From Roseateles sp. (GTDB lineage Bacteria; Pseudomonadota; Gammaproteobacteria; Burkholderiales; Burkholderiaceae_C), in NCBI GenBank assembly GCA_015657635.1, contig JACDQM010000102.1, positions 1-54,038 on the forward strand: a stretch of DNA of 54,038 nucleotides, given 5' to 3'. The position numbers were made by a program, and so were the translations under genes. The notes beneath the pieces are model-generated. The model had not been told where the DNA came from and made no database searches. It saw only the letters and a program-made list of their open reading frames with translations. Every line of letters begins with the position of its first letter. The first letter of the stretch is position 1. Shown piece after piece: positions 19,074 to 27,421 of the stretch.

Positions 19074-20903
19074 TCAGAAACTTTCCCAATCGCCATCGGC
19101 AACCGCAGTCTTTTCCGACTGGCGTTGCACGGCTGGCTTGGCGGCTTGAGCGGGGGCTGACATGAGTGGCGCTGGCGCCTTTCGCGGCGCGGGGCTGCTC
19201 GTCGTGCGTGCGGCCGCAGGCTTGCTGGCTGGTTTCGCGGCTGTGGTGGGCGCGCTCTTGGCGTGCAGCGCCACGGCCTTGTTCGATGCCGCGGTCTTGG
19301 TCTGCGATGGTGTGTACACGGCCGCTTGGCTTGGGCTTGAGCTGATGCGGAACCGGTCAACGGCCTGGGCCAGCCGCTCGGCCTGGTCCTTCAGGCTCTC
19401 CGCGGCTGCGGCAGATTCCTCGACCAAGGCCGCGTTCTGCTGTGTCATCTGGTCCAACTGGACGACGGACTGGTTGACCTGCCCGATGCCGTCGCTCTGC
19501 TCGCTGGCAGCCGCGGCGATCTCGCCGATGATGTCGCTGACACGCTGCACGCTGGAGACGATTTCACCCATCGAGTTGCCCGCTTCTTGCACGAGGCGCG
19601 CGCCCGTTTCAACGCGCTCCACACTGGCGCCGATCAGCGTCTTGATTTCGCGGGCGGCCTCGGCGCTGCGCTGGGCCAGGCTGCGCACCTCGCCGGCAAC
19701 GACGGCGAAGCCTCGGCCCTGCTCACCGGCACGGGCTGCTTCCACGGCTGCGTTCAAGGCCAGGATATTGGTCTGGAAGGCGATGCCATCGATCACGCCG
19801 ATGATGTCGCTGATCTTCTTCGAGCTGGTGTTGATGTCGTCCATGGTGGAGACGACCTGGCCGACCACCTCGCCGCCCTTGGCGGCTGCACCGGACGCGG
19901 ACGAAACCAGTTGGTTCGCGGTCCGTGCGGAGTCAGCAGTCTGCTTGACGGTGCCCGTCAGCTGGACCATCGAAGAGGCCGCCTGCTGAAGGTTGCTGGC
20001 GGTCTGCTCGGTGCGGCCCGACAGATCTTGATTGCCACTGGCGATCTCGACCGACGCGGTACGGATGTTTTCGGCCGACGAGCGCAGCTGGCCGACCAGA
20101 CCCTGCAAGGACTGCTGCATATGCTGCAGCGACTGCATCAGGTGGGAGGCTTCATCCTTGCCTTCGACAGGCTTGGGCAGGCTTGTCAGATCGCCCTGAG
20201 CAATGGCGTTGGCCAGTTGCTCAGCGTCCGAAAGCGGCTTGCAGATGCTGGTCATGTTCAGCAGGGTCAGCGGGACGACCACGATCGCCGACACCACCAG
20301 CACGACAATGAAAGCTGTCAGCACGCTGGCTTGCGCGCTAGCCGCCGACTTCTGTGTCGCGTCGCTTTCGGCGACGAGCTGGTCGCGCAGTTCATCGATC
20401 AGCTTCTCCGCCAGGGCCACGTCCTCTTTGGCGCGGCCAAGCAATTTGTCGGCGACAGCGGCGTTGTCGTAATTGCCGGCCTCCAGCGCCGAGAGCACGC
20501 CCTGTGCCTTGCCGGCATAGGCTTCGAGAGCTGCCAACATCTTGCTCATCTGCGCCCGGTCGGCTTCGGTCTGGCTGGCCCCCATCTCCTTGGCGATCTC
20601 GCCAATGGACTTGCGCGCGGCATCCCACTTGACCCGGGTTGCCTTGACGACATCGGGCTTCTCGTAGTTGATGATCATGTCCTTCTCGAACCCGCGCATT
20701 TCACCCATGGTGCGAACCAGGCGGGTGAGATGCACGGCTTCGGCGACCGATGTGTCAGCGAATTCCTGGGTGAGCTTGTTGAGCGAGCTCATTCCAAGCA
20801 GGCCGACACCGCCAACCACCACCAGCAAGGTCAGCACCATGGCGATCGCCCCGATCATTCGGGTGCGTATGCTGAACTGGCGGAGCAGGGCACTCAGATT
20901 CAT
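19074..20903 (-). CDS. Methyl-accepting chemotaxis protein (four-helix-bundle sensor)
   Basis: This 609-residue chemoreceptor has TM1 (about 15-38), a periplasmic four-helix-bundle domain (about 40-190), TM2 (about 192-215), HAMP, and a methylation/signalling hairpin with tip [20 protein letters not shown]. An Ala/Pro/Lys-rich tether ends in DWESF, a CheR/CheB-docking pentapeptide. The ligand is unknown. Its signalling part is very like that of the frameshifted receptor at 16230-18385, so the two share a recent origin or have exchanged sequence. GAGGAAG precedes the start. It is the third gene of the cheY-cheA-mcp-cheW run. CheR and CheB, which would act on it, are not in the window. Confidence 0.95.
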   Translation of the reverse strand: MNLSALLRQFSIRTRMIGAIAMVLTLLVVVGGVGLLGMSSLNKLTQEFADTSVAEAVHLTRLVRTMGEMRGFEKDMIINYEKPDVVKATRVKWDAARKSIGEIAKEMGASQTEADRAQMSKMLAALEAYAGKAQGVLSALEAGNYDNAAVADKLLGRAKEDVALAEKLIDELRDQLVAESDATQKSAASAQASVLTAFIVVLVVSAIVVVPLTLLNMTSICKPLSDAEQLANAIAQGDLTSLPKPVEGKDEASHLMQSLQHMQQSLQGLVGQLRSSAENIRTASVEIASGNQDLSGRTEQTASNLQQAASSMVQLTGTVKQTADSARTANQLVSSASGAAAKGGEVVGQVVSTMDDINTSSKKISDIIGVIDGIAFQTNILALNAAVEAARAGEQGRGFAVVAGEVRSLAQRSAEAAREIKTLIGASVERVETGARLVQEAGNSMGEIVSSVQRVSDIIGEIAAAASEQSDGIGQVNQSVVQLDQMTQQNAALVEESAAAAESLKDQAERLAQAVDRFRISSSPSQAAVYTPSQTKTAASNKAVALHAKSAPTTAAKPASKPAAARTTSSPAPRKAPAPLMSAPAQAAKPAVQRQSEKTAVADGDWESF

Positions 20904-20949
20904 CTTCTCTTCCTCGATATCGTTCTATTTCTAATCGCCGCGCCGGATC

Positions 20950-23073
20950 TCAGTGGCGCGAGCGGCGCACCAAGCTGCCGACATCCAGAATCAGCGCCAC
21001 ACGGCCATCACCCATGATCGTGGCGCCGGAAACATCGGTGACCTTCCGGTAGTTCGCCTCCAGGTTCTTCACCACCACTTGCTGCTGTCCGAGCAGCTCA
21101 TCCACCAGCAGCGCGACACGCCCGCCCTCGGCTTCGACGACGACCATGATGGAGCTGACATGCTCGAAGTCGAAGCGAGGCACGTTGAACACGCGCTCAA
21201 GCTCGATCACCGGCATGAACTCGTCGCGCACCTCGACCACGCGGCCCGAGCCGCCCACGGTCTTGATGGTGTCGGATTGCACCTGGAAGGATTCGACCAC
21301 CGAGGCCAGCGGCAGGATGTAGACCTCTTCACCCACGCCGACGCTCATGCCGTCCATGATGGCCAGGGTCAGCGGCAGGCGCACCGAGACCTTCATGCCG
21401 TAGCCCTCGGCCGAGTCGATCTCGACCGTGCCGCCCAGCGAGGTGATGTTCTTCTTCACCACGTCCATGCCAACGCCTCGACCGGAGACATCGGTCACCT
21501 GATCAGCGGTCGAGAAGCCGGGCGCGAAGATCAGACCCCACACTTCGGAATCGGTCATGGAGTCTGGCGCGTCAATGCCTTTCTCACGAGCCTTCTTGAT
21601 CAGCTTGTCGCGATTCAGGCCGCGGCCATCATCGCGGACTTCGATGACGATGGAGCCGCCCTGGTGCGAGGCAACCAGGGTGATGCTGCCGTGCTCGGGC
21701 TTGCCTTTGGCGACCCGCTCGGCCGGTGACTCGATGCCGTGGTCGCAGCTGTTGCGAACCAGGTGGGTCAGCGGGTCGGTGATCTTCTCGACCAGTCCCT
21801 TGTCCAACTCGGTGGCTTCACCCTGCGTCACCAGCTCGACCTTCTTACCGAGCTTGGACGCCAAGTCACGCAGCATGCGCGGGAAACGGTTGAAGACGAT
21901 GGACATCGGGATCATGCGAATCGACATCACCGATTCCTGCAGGTCCCGCGTGTTGCGCTCCAGATCAGCCAGGCCGGAAGCCAGTTGCTGGTACAGCGCC
22001 GGATCCAGGCCGGCGCTGTTCTGCGCCAGCATCGCCTGCGTGATCACCAACTCGCCAACCAGATTGATCAGCTGGTCGACCTTCTCGACCGACACGCGCA
22101 GCGTGGACTGGTCCATCCCGCCTGCGGCCGGGCGGCCTTCCGCGGGCTTGGCGGCTGGCGTCGCGGGCTTGGCAACGACGGCGGATTTGGGAGTTTCGGC
22201 AACCGCTGCAGCAGCGGCGCCGGCAGGCACGCCAGGTGCGTTGTCGAAGAAACCGTAGCCAGGGTCGCTTGCTGGTGCTTCAGCAGCGGGTGCACCCGGT
22301 GCGCCTTCATGGAAGCCGAAACCCGGACCATGAGGCAGGAGCTTGACCTGCTCGCGGGCGACGTGGAAAGTGAACAGATCAAGCAGATCGTTGTCGCTGC
22401 TGCTGGTGAGCACCTTGAAGCGGCGCATGCCATCGGCAGAGATTCCGCCGTCCAGCGGCTCGATGGTGCCGAGGTCGGTGATTTCCTTGAACAGATCCAC
22501 CAGGCTGTCCGCCTGGCCGGGGTCACTCAGCGGGCCTACTTGCAACTCAAGCAGTCGCGCGCCGGGCTTGGCAGGCGTTGATGCGGCCGCTGGCGCTGGC
22601 GCTGGAGCCGGGGCTGCTGCCGCGGCAGCCGGTGCGGCAGGCGTGGGCGCCTGACCTTCAACAAAGCCGCGGATGCTGTTCAGCAGATCGGTGGTGTCGA
22701 CCGCATCGGCGCCGGAACCTTGGTGGCGGCCGAGCTGGGCGCGCAAGGCATCGCCCGACTGCAGCAAGACATCCACCATGTCCGAATTGGGGGCCAGTTC
22801 ATGGCGACGCAGCTTGTCCAGCAGCGTTTCCATCTGGTGCGTCAGCTCGGCCACATCGCTGAAGCCAAACGTCGCGGCGCCTCCTTTGATGGAGTGCGCG
22901 CAGCGGAAGATTGCATTGAGTTCTTCATCATCGGCAGACTCGATGTTCAGGTTCAGCAGCAGCTGCTCCATGTTGTCGAGGTTCTCGCCAGCCTCCTCAA
23001 AGAAGACTTGATAAAACTGACTCAGGTCGATGCCGGCACTCAGGCTGGCGCCTTCGGAGGTCATTTCTCCCAT
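20950..23073 (-). CDS. cheA: Chemotaxis histidine kinase CheA
   Basis: This 707-residue kinase reads out receptors and phosphorylates CheY. Domains in order: P1 Hpt (phospho-His60 in CAHSIKGGAATFG), an Ala/Pro linker, P2 CheY-binding region (about 165-255), a second linker, P3 dimerisation, P4 ATP-binding with LTHLVRNSCDHGIE and GRGVGMDVVKKNI, and P5 CheW-like domain ending in the receptor-coupling region. All catalytic motifs are present and the length is normal. GAGGAG precedes the start. It follows cheY closely in the same transcript. Confidence 0.97.
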   Translation of the reverse strand: MGEMTSEGASLSAGIDLSQFYQVFFEEAGENLDNMEQLLLNLNIESADDEELNAIFRCAHSIKGGAATFGFSDVAELTHQMETLLDKLRRHELAPNSDMVDVLLQSGDALRAQLGRHQGSGADAVDTTDLLNSIRGFVEGQAPTPAAPAAAAAAPAPAPAPAAASTPAKPGARLLELQVGPLSDPGQADSLVDLFKEITDLGTIEPLDGGISADGMRRFKVLTSSSDNDLLDLFTFHVAREQVKLLPHGPGFGFHEGAPGAPAAEAPASDPGYGFFDNAPGVPAGAAAAAVAETPKSAVVAKPATPAAKPAEGRPAAGGMDQSTLRVSVEKVDQLINLVGELVITQAMLAQNSAGLDPALYQQLASGLADLERNTRDLQESVMSIRMIPMSIVFNRFPRMLRDLASKLGKKVELVTQGEATELDKGLVEKITDPLTHLVRNSCDHGIESPAERVAKGKPEHGSITLVASHQGGSIVIEVRDDGRGLNRDKLIKKAREKGIDAPDSMTDSEVWGLIFAPGFSTADQVTDVSGRGVGMDVVKKNITSLGGTVEIDSAEGYGMKVSVRLPLTLAIMDGMSVGVGEEVYILPLASVVESFQVQSDTIKTVGGSGRVVEVRDEFMPVIELERVFNVPRFDFEHVSSIMVVVEAEGGRVALLVDELLGQQQVVVKNLEANYRKVTDVSGATIMGDGRVALILDVGSLVRRSRH

Positions 23074-23099
23074 GCTCTACTCCTCTGCGCTTTGATGCC

Positions 23100-23462
23100 T
23101 TAACGAATCACTTTGCCAATCACTTCGATCAGCTTGGCTGGATCGAAGGGCTTGACCAACCAACCCGTGGCACCGGCCGCGCGGCCGGCCTGCTTCATCT
23201 GGTCGCTGGACTCGGTCGTCAGGATCAGGATGGGGGTGGTCTTGAATTTGGGGTTGTCGCGCAGCTTCTTGGTCAGGCTTATGCCATCCATGCGGGGCAT
23301 GTTCTGGTCAGTCAGAACCAGATCGAAGTCGCGCGTGCTGGATTTCTCCCAGGCGTCTTGGCCATCCACGGCCTCCACCACGTTGAACCCGGCGTTCTTA
23401 AGGGTGAAGGAGACCATCTGGCGCATCGAGGCCGAGTCGTCCACAGCAAGAATTGAATGCAT
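23100..23462 (-). CDS. cheY: Chemotaxis response regulator CheY
   Basis: This 120-residue single receiver domain switches the flagellar motor by binding FliM when phosphorylated by CheA. The acidic pocket (ILAVDDSASMR), the phospho-Asp in LVLTDQNMPRMDG, the Thr in ILILTTES, and the Lys in WLVKPFDP are all present. The start at 23462 (MHSILAVDD) has GGAGAG upstream; an earlier Met at 23483 is unlikely. A good FliA-type promoter lies directly upstream at 23488-23514, so this gene probably heads the cheY-cheA-mcp-cheW transcript. Confidence 0.96.
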   Translation of the reverse strand: MHSILAVDDSASMRQMVSFTLKNAGFNVVEAVDGQDAWEKSSTRDFDLVLTDQNMPRMDGISLTKKLRDNPKFKTTPILILTTESSDQMKQAGRAAGATGWLVKPFDPAKLIEVIGKVIR

Positions 23463-23487
23463 CGCTTTCTCTCCGGATAACAAGCTG

Positions 23488-23514
23488 ATATCGGTTGAAC
23501 TGTAGGAACCTTTA
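23488..23514 (-). promoter_or_regulatory. FliA (sigma-28) type promoter for cheY-cheA-mcp-cheW
   Basis: On the minus strand TAAAGGTT (23514-23507) and ACCGATAT (23495-23488) are separated by 11 bases, close to the enterobacterial consensus TAAAGTTT-N11-GCCGATAA. It lies 26 bases from the cheY start and overlaps the last 3 bases of the upstream cheZ-like gene. Confidence 0.75.
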
Positions 23515-23967
23515 GAACAATTCGATGGAGCCAGCGTCCATCTCGTCCTGGGTTACGGGGTTGGGGCGCAAGGGGGCAATCTCGACTACGGCTTCGCCTT
23601 CCTCGTCATCGCCAAAGGTGTCGCGGGCCAGTTGGTCGGCACAGTTCCGAAGCCTTTGGCTGGTGTGTGCGATCAACTGCGTGGCCATGTCCTGGAATTG
23701 CAGCGCGGTGATGGCACCAGCGATCTGCTCCATCACGTTGTGCAAGCCAGCGGTTTCGGTGTCCCCTCTTTCGGCGGCTTGGCGCAGCAGGGTATTGAGG
23801 TGGTTCGACGCGGTGAAGAAGTGCACCGACAGCGATTCGCCGGCATCGTCAAGCAGCCGCTGAAGCCGCTCCAGATCGTTGGTGACCGTCATCAGGTGAT
23901 CCTGAATCTCGGCAGCAGCCAGCAAGGGGAGCATCCCGAGCTCGTCGGGGGCAGGGGTATCTGTCAT
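23512..23967 (-). CDS. cheZ: CheZ-like protein phosphatase
   Basis: This protein of 151 residues (from the Met at 23967) is short for CheZ (about 214 in E. coli) but keeps its signature. A helix with FQDMATQ matches FQDLTGQ of E. coli CheZ, with the catalytic Asp and Gln four residues apart. The acidic C-terminus DEMDAGSIELF resembles the CheY-binding tail of CheZ. It would remove phosphate from CheY-P in the cytoplasm. A longer frame opens at 24069, but its extra 34 codons have poorer third-position GC and GGAG precedes the inner start only. It lies just upstream of cheY. Confidence 0.72.
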   Translation of the reverse strand: MTDTPAPDELGMLPLLAAAEIQDHLMTVTNDLERLQRLLDDAGESLSVHFFTASNHLNTLLRQAAERGDTETAGLHNVMEQIAGAITALQFQDMATQLIAHTSQRLRNCADQLARDTFGDDEEGEAVVEIAPLRPNPVTQDEMDAGSIELF

Positions 23968-24243
23968 CAACTTTTTGGCTCCACGCTTGTTTTTCCTCAC
24001 CCGACCCATGACGCTGCCGTCTGAAGTCGGCAAAAAGGGTACGTCATCAATAGCCGGAATCTTCGGCATTTCCGCCCGGCATGTCGACAGGACAACCCAG
24101 TTGAATCCGGTCTATTTGCGCAGATCACTGAAAAATCCTGACCGGAGCCTAGTATTCACCCGGAATATCGAATGCTCAAGCTGCTTGCGAGCAAAGGCCA
24201 GAGTGTTGCTGGCGCCCAATACATTCTTGGCATACTCGGCACC

Positions 24244-25392
24244 ATGATGAGTTCCGGTGCTGAGCGTTCCCTGCGCATACTGCATGTTGAAGATTCCGAG
24301 CTGGACCACCAGCTGATACTCGCCCAGCTGCGGCGGGCGGGCCTGGACGTTCAAGTCGAGCGCGTCGATACGCTGGCTGAGGTCGCCGCCGCGTTGCACG
24401 AGCCCTGGGATGCCATCGTGTCCGACTACAACCTGCCCGGTTTTTCCGGTTTGCTGGTGCTGGACATGCTGAAGGACAGCAAGCGCGTGATCCCCTTCAT
24501 CCTGGTATCTGGCGAGATCGGTGAAGACACCGCCGTTGCGGCGATGCGCACGGGCGCTTCTGACTATTTGCTGAAGAACAATCTGGCCCGGCTTGCACCG
24601 GCCCTGTTGCATGCCATCGAGGCCAGTGAGACCCAGCGCGCGCGTCAGGAGGCGGACCGCGAGTTGCGCAAGTCCAAGCAGCGCCTGCATGAACTGGCGG
24701 GCCATCTGCAGACCAGCGTCGAGATGGAGCGCGCCGCCATTGCGCGCGAGATCCACGATGACGTCGGTGGCTCGCTGACCGCACTGAAATTCGATCTGGC
24801 CTGGATGGCCCGGCATGCCGGGAACGAAGCGCTGCAACAGCGCGTGCAGTCGGCGCTCGAGACGGTCAGCTACGCGATCGAAGCCAGCCAGCGCATCATG
24901 CACAACCTGAGGCCTGCCATCCTCGAGCAGGGCTTGGTCGCCGCGGTTCAGTGGATGAGCATGCGCTTCGAGCGGCGCACCGGCATCGTGACCAAGGTGC
25001 GCACCAGCCACGAGCAGATCCAACTGCCGGCTGGCGTGCCGCTGGTGGCCTACCGCACTGCGCAAGAAGCGCTGACCAACGTCTCAAAGCACGCCAACGC
25101 GACCCGGGTGGACATCGAACTCAGCGTCGACTCCGGCGTGCTGACGCTTGAAGTCAGCGACAATGGTCAGGGTATTGCGCCCGGTGACTTGGCCAAGGCT
25201 CGCAGCTTCGGTATCCGCGGCCTGCACGAGCGGGCAGCGACTGTCGGCGGGTGGGTGGATCTCAGCAGCAGTGTGCGGGGGACCAGCCTGATCTTGTCAG
25301 TGCCTTTGCACGGGCCGGACAGTGACTTTGATGACGACTCCACCGACGGCAAGGCCGCGGCCCACGATCCATCTGCCTGGGGCAGTGCATGA
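24244..25392 (+). CDS. Cytoplasmic REC-HisKA_3 hybrid sensor kinase
   Basis: This protein of about 382 residues has no membrane segment. It begins with a receiver domain (LRILHVEDSELDHQLI; phospho-Asp in IVSDYNLPGFSG). After a coiled-coil linker comes a HisKA_3 kinase core with AIAREIHDDVGGSLTALKFD (phospho-His) and an HATPase with AQEALTNVSKHANAT and SDNGQGI. This is the NarX/DegS-like class that feeds LuxR-type regulators. The N-terminal receiver implies control by another kinase. The start is uncertain (24244, 24247, or 24172). The stop overlaps the next gene's ATG by 4 bases (ATGA), so the two are translationally coupled. Confidence 0.9.
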   Translation: MMSSGAERSLRILHVEDSELDHQLILAQLRRAGLDVQVERVDTLAEVAAALHEPWDAIVSDYNLPGFSGLLVLDMLKDSKRVIPFILVSGEIGEDTAVAAMRTGASDYLLKNNLARLAPALLHAIEASETQRARQEADRELRKSKQRLHELAGHLQTSVEMERAAIAREIHDDVGGSLTALKFDLAWMARHAGNEALQQRVQSALETVSYAIEASQRIMHNLRPAILEQGLVAAVQWMSMRFERRTGIVTKVRTSHEQIQLPAGVPLVAYRTAQEALTNVSKHANATRVDIELSVDSGVLTLEVSDNGQGIAPGDLAKARSFGIRGLHERAATVGGWVDLSSSVRGTSLILSVPLHGPDSDFDDDSTDGKAAAHDPSAWGSA

Positions 25393-26039
25393 TAAAAGTG
25401 ATACTTTGCGACGACCATGCCCTGATCCGGCGCGGCATCCGCGACACGCTTGCCGATGCGGCCGATATCGAGGTCATCGGCGAGGCTGGCGACTATGGTG
25501 AGCTGCGCAGCCTGATGCGTCAGCTGGCCGGCGAAGGGCGCGATTGTGATGTGCTGGTGCTGGACATCAATATGCCGGGGCGCAGCGGACTGGATGTGCT
25601 GCATGTGCTGAAGGACGAAGGCACGGCTCTGCGCGTGCTGATCGTCTCCATGTACCCGGAAGACCAGTACGCGATACGCGCACTGAAGGCGGGTGCGTTT
25701 GGCTATGTCAACAAGGGCGGCGATCCGCAGCTGCTGGTGCAGGCGGTGCGCACCGTCGCCCAGGGCCGCAAGTACGTCACGCCCGAGATCGCGCAGATGC
25801 TGGTCGAAAGCCTCACGGCGCCGACCACCGAGCAGGCGCACCACAAGCTGTCGGACCGCGAGCTGCAGACCCTGGTGATGATCGCCTCGGGCAAGCGCCT
25901 GTCAGACATCGCCGAGGAGCTGACACTGAGCCCGAAAACCGTCAGCGTCTACCGGGCCCGTGTGCTCGAGAAACTGGCGCTGGCCAACAACTCCGAGCTG
26001 ACGGTCTACGCGATCCGAAACGGACTGGTTCAGGGCTGA
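25389..26039 (+). CDS. NarL/FixJ-family response regulator (REC-LuxR HTH)
   Basis: This 216-residue regulator has a receiver with KVILCDDHALIRRGI and phospho-Asp in LVLDINMPGRSG. A C-terminal LuxR helix-turn-helix follows, with KLSDRELQTLVMIASGKR and LSPKTVSVYRARVLEKL. It would bind DNA when phosphorylated by the kinase encoded just before it, whose stop codon it overlaps by 4 bases. Targets cannot be read from the sequence. Confidence 0.95.
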   Translation: MIKVILCDDHALIRRGIRDTLADAADIEVIGEAGDYGELRSLMRQLAGEGRDCDVLVLDINMPGRSGLDVLHVLKDEGTALRVLIVSMYPEDQYAIRALKAGAFGYVNKGGDPQLLVQAVRTVAQGRKYVTPEIAQMLVESLTAPTTEQAHHKLSDRELQTLVMIASGKRLSDIAEELTLSPKTVSVYRARVLEKLALANNSELTVYAIRNGLVQG

Positions 26040-26116
26040 GAGACTTTGCGCTTCGGCGCTTGCTTGCTCTGGACAGCGAGCAGTGTTTCGTTAATGCTTG
26101 GCTCAGTTGGGCCGAT

Positions 26117-27421
26117 ATGCGAAGCATGAGTGAAAGCGAATCAGCAAGGCTGCAAACGGGGAACGCCGGCTTGCAGCCCGCCCCTGTGCGTGGCAGCGCG
26201 TCGCTGGTTCGTCGGCTGACTGCACTCAATCTCGCGGTGCTGGTGCTGACCTTGCTGAGTTCGGTGCTGCTGATCGCCACCCTGACTTGGAACTTGGCGG
26301 TCCAGCGCCAGCAGGGTGCGGCCGAGGAGTCCGCCAGGCTGCTGGCTGGCAGTCTGGCGTCCATGGTGGCCTTCAACGATCTAGAGGCGGCCCGGACCGA
26401 GCTTATGGCGTTTGCTCAGCGTCCTGGGCTGCTGGAGCTGCGCCTGCTCTCTGCGGACGGGCATGTGCTGCTCGAGCGGCGGCCCGATAGATCCGCCACC
26501 CCTGCAAGTTTTCTGCGCGTCGCTGACATCCGGGTCAGCGAGAGCATCACGTTCAAGGACGAGAAGTTGGGCAGTCTGCTGCTGGTCGAGAGTCTTGACC
26601 AATTGGTCCGGCACTTGCTGATCCTCGGTCTGGCGGCGTTGGCGGTGGTCGCGCTGGCCACGTTGACTGCGGCCTTTGGGCTGCGCCAGGTGCAGCGTCG
26701 GGCGCTGGCCCCGATCGTGGAGCTTGGGCGGCTGGCCGAACAGGTCGCCGAGAGGCAGGACTTCAGCCAGCGGGTTCCGGTGCATCGACTTGACGAGGTC
26801 GGGCGGCTTGCCCAGCGTTTCAATGAGATGCTGGCTCGTATCGAGGTGGCGCAAGAACAGATCAACCAGCGTCTGCGCCGGGAGCAGGCCGCGGGGCAGC
26901 AGTTTCAGCAGCTGGCTCATCACGACAGCCTGACCCGGCTGCCGAACCGGTTGTTCTTTCAGAGTGCCGTCCAGGAGATGGTGGGGCGTTCGCTGGCCGC
27001 CAAGCGCTTGATGGGGCTGATGTTCATCGACCTCGACAACTTCAAGGCGGTCAACGACAACCATGGGCATGAGGCTGGCGATGAAGTCCTCAAGGTGGTG
27101 TCGCAGCGCATGTCTGCCGTGCTGCGTCGCGGCGATCTGCTGTGCCGGATCGGTGGGGATGAATTCGCCCTGCTGCTACCTGAGTTGGATGAGACGGTGC
27201 TCGCCGAGCAGATGGCGCAGCGCTTGATCAACTCGGTCCGTGCTCCCCTGGTGGTCTCTGGCGCACTGATGCCCGTTGGGGCCACAGTGGGCCTGGCTTT
27301 CTGTCCGCTTGACGCCCAACATCCCGATGCATTGCTGAACGCGGCTGATGTCGCGATGTATGCCGCAAAGCGGGCTGGGAAGAACTGCTACCGGAGGGCT
27401 GAACATGCGCCGCAGCCGTGA
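26117..27421 (+). CDS. Membrane diguanylate cyclase with CHASE8-like sensor, HAMP and GGDEF (YfiN/TpbB-like)
   Basis: This protein of about 434 residues matches the YfiN/TpbB plan: TM1 (about 33-58), a short periplasmic CHASE8-like domain with ASMVAFNDLEAARTEL, TM2 (about 160-187), HAMP, and a GGDEF domain. The active loop GGDEF and the inhibitory RRGD (RxxD) five residues before it are intact, so it should make c-di-GMP with product inhibition. The start is either 26117 or 26126; neither has a strong ribosome site. Its 3' end overlaps the TonB-dependent receptor gene by 17 bases, and a YfiR-family gene follows that, which supports a YfiR-type periplasmic brake on this enzyme. Confidence 0.9.
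   Translation: MRSMSESESARLQTGNAGLQPAPVRGSASLVRRLTALNLAVLVLTLLSSVLLIATLTWNLAVQRQQGAAEESARLLAGSLASMVAFNDLEAARTELMAFAQRPGLLELRLLSADGHVLLERRPDRSATPASFLRVADIRVSESITFKDEKLGSLLLVESLDQLVRHLLILGLAALAVVALATLTAAFGLRQVQRRALAPIVELGRLAEQVAERQDFSQRVPVHRLDEVGRLAQRFNEMLARIEVAQEQINQRLRREQAAGQQFQQLAHHDSLTRLPNRLFFQSAVQEMVGRSLAAKRLMGLMFIDLDNFKAVNDNHGHEAGDEVLKVVSQRMSAVLRRGDLLCRIGGDEFALLLPELDETVLAEQMAQRLINSVRAPLVVSGALMPVGATVGLAFCPLDAQHPDALLNAADVAMYAAKRAGKNCYRRAEHAPQP

Noticed and set aside
16620..19900. Long similar stretches in the two mcp genes as a possible mobile repeat
   Set aside because: The similarity is confined to the conserved chemoreceptor signalling domain and is explained by paralogy or gene conversion.
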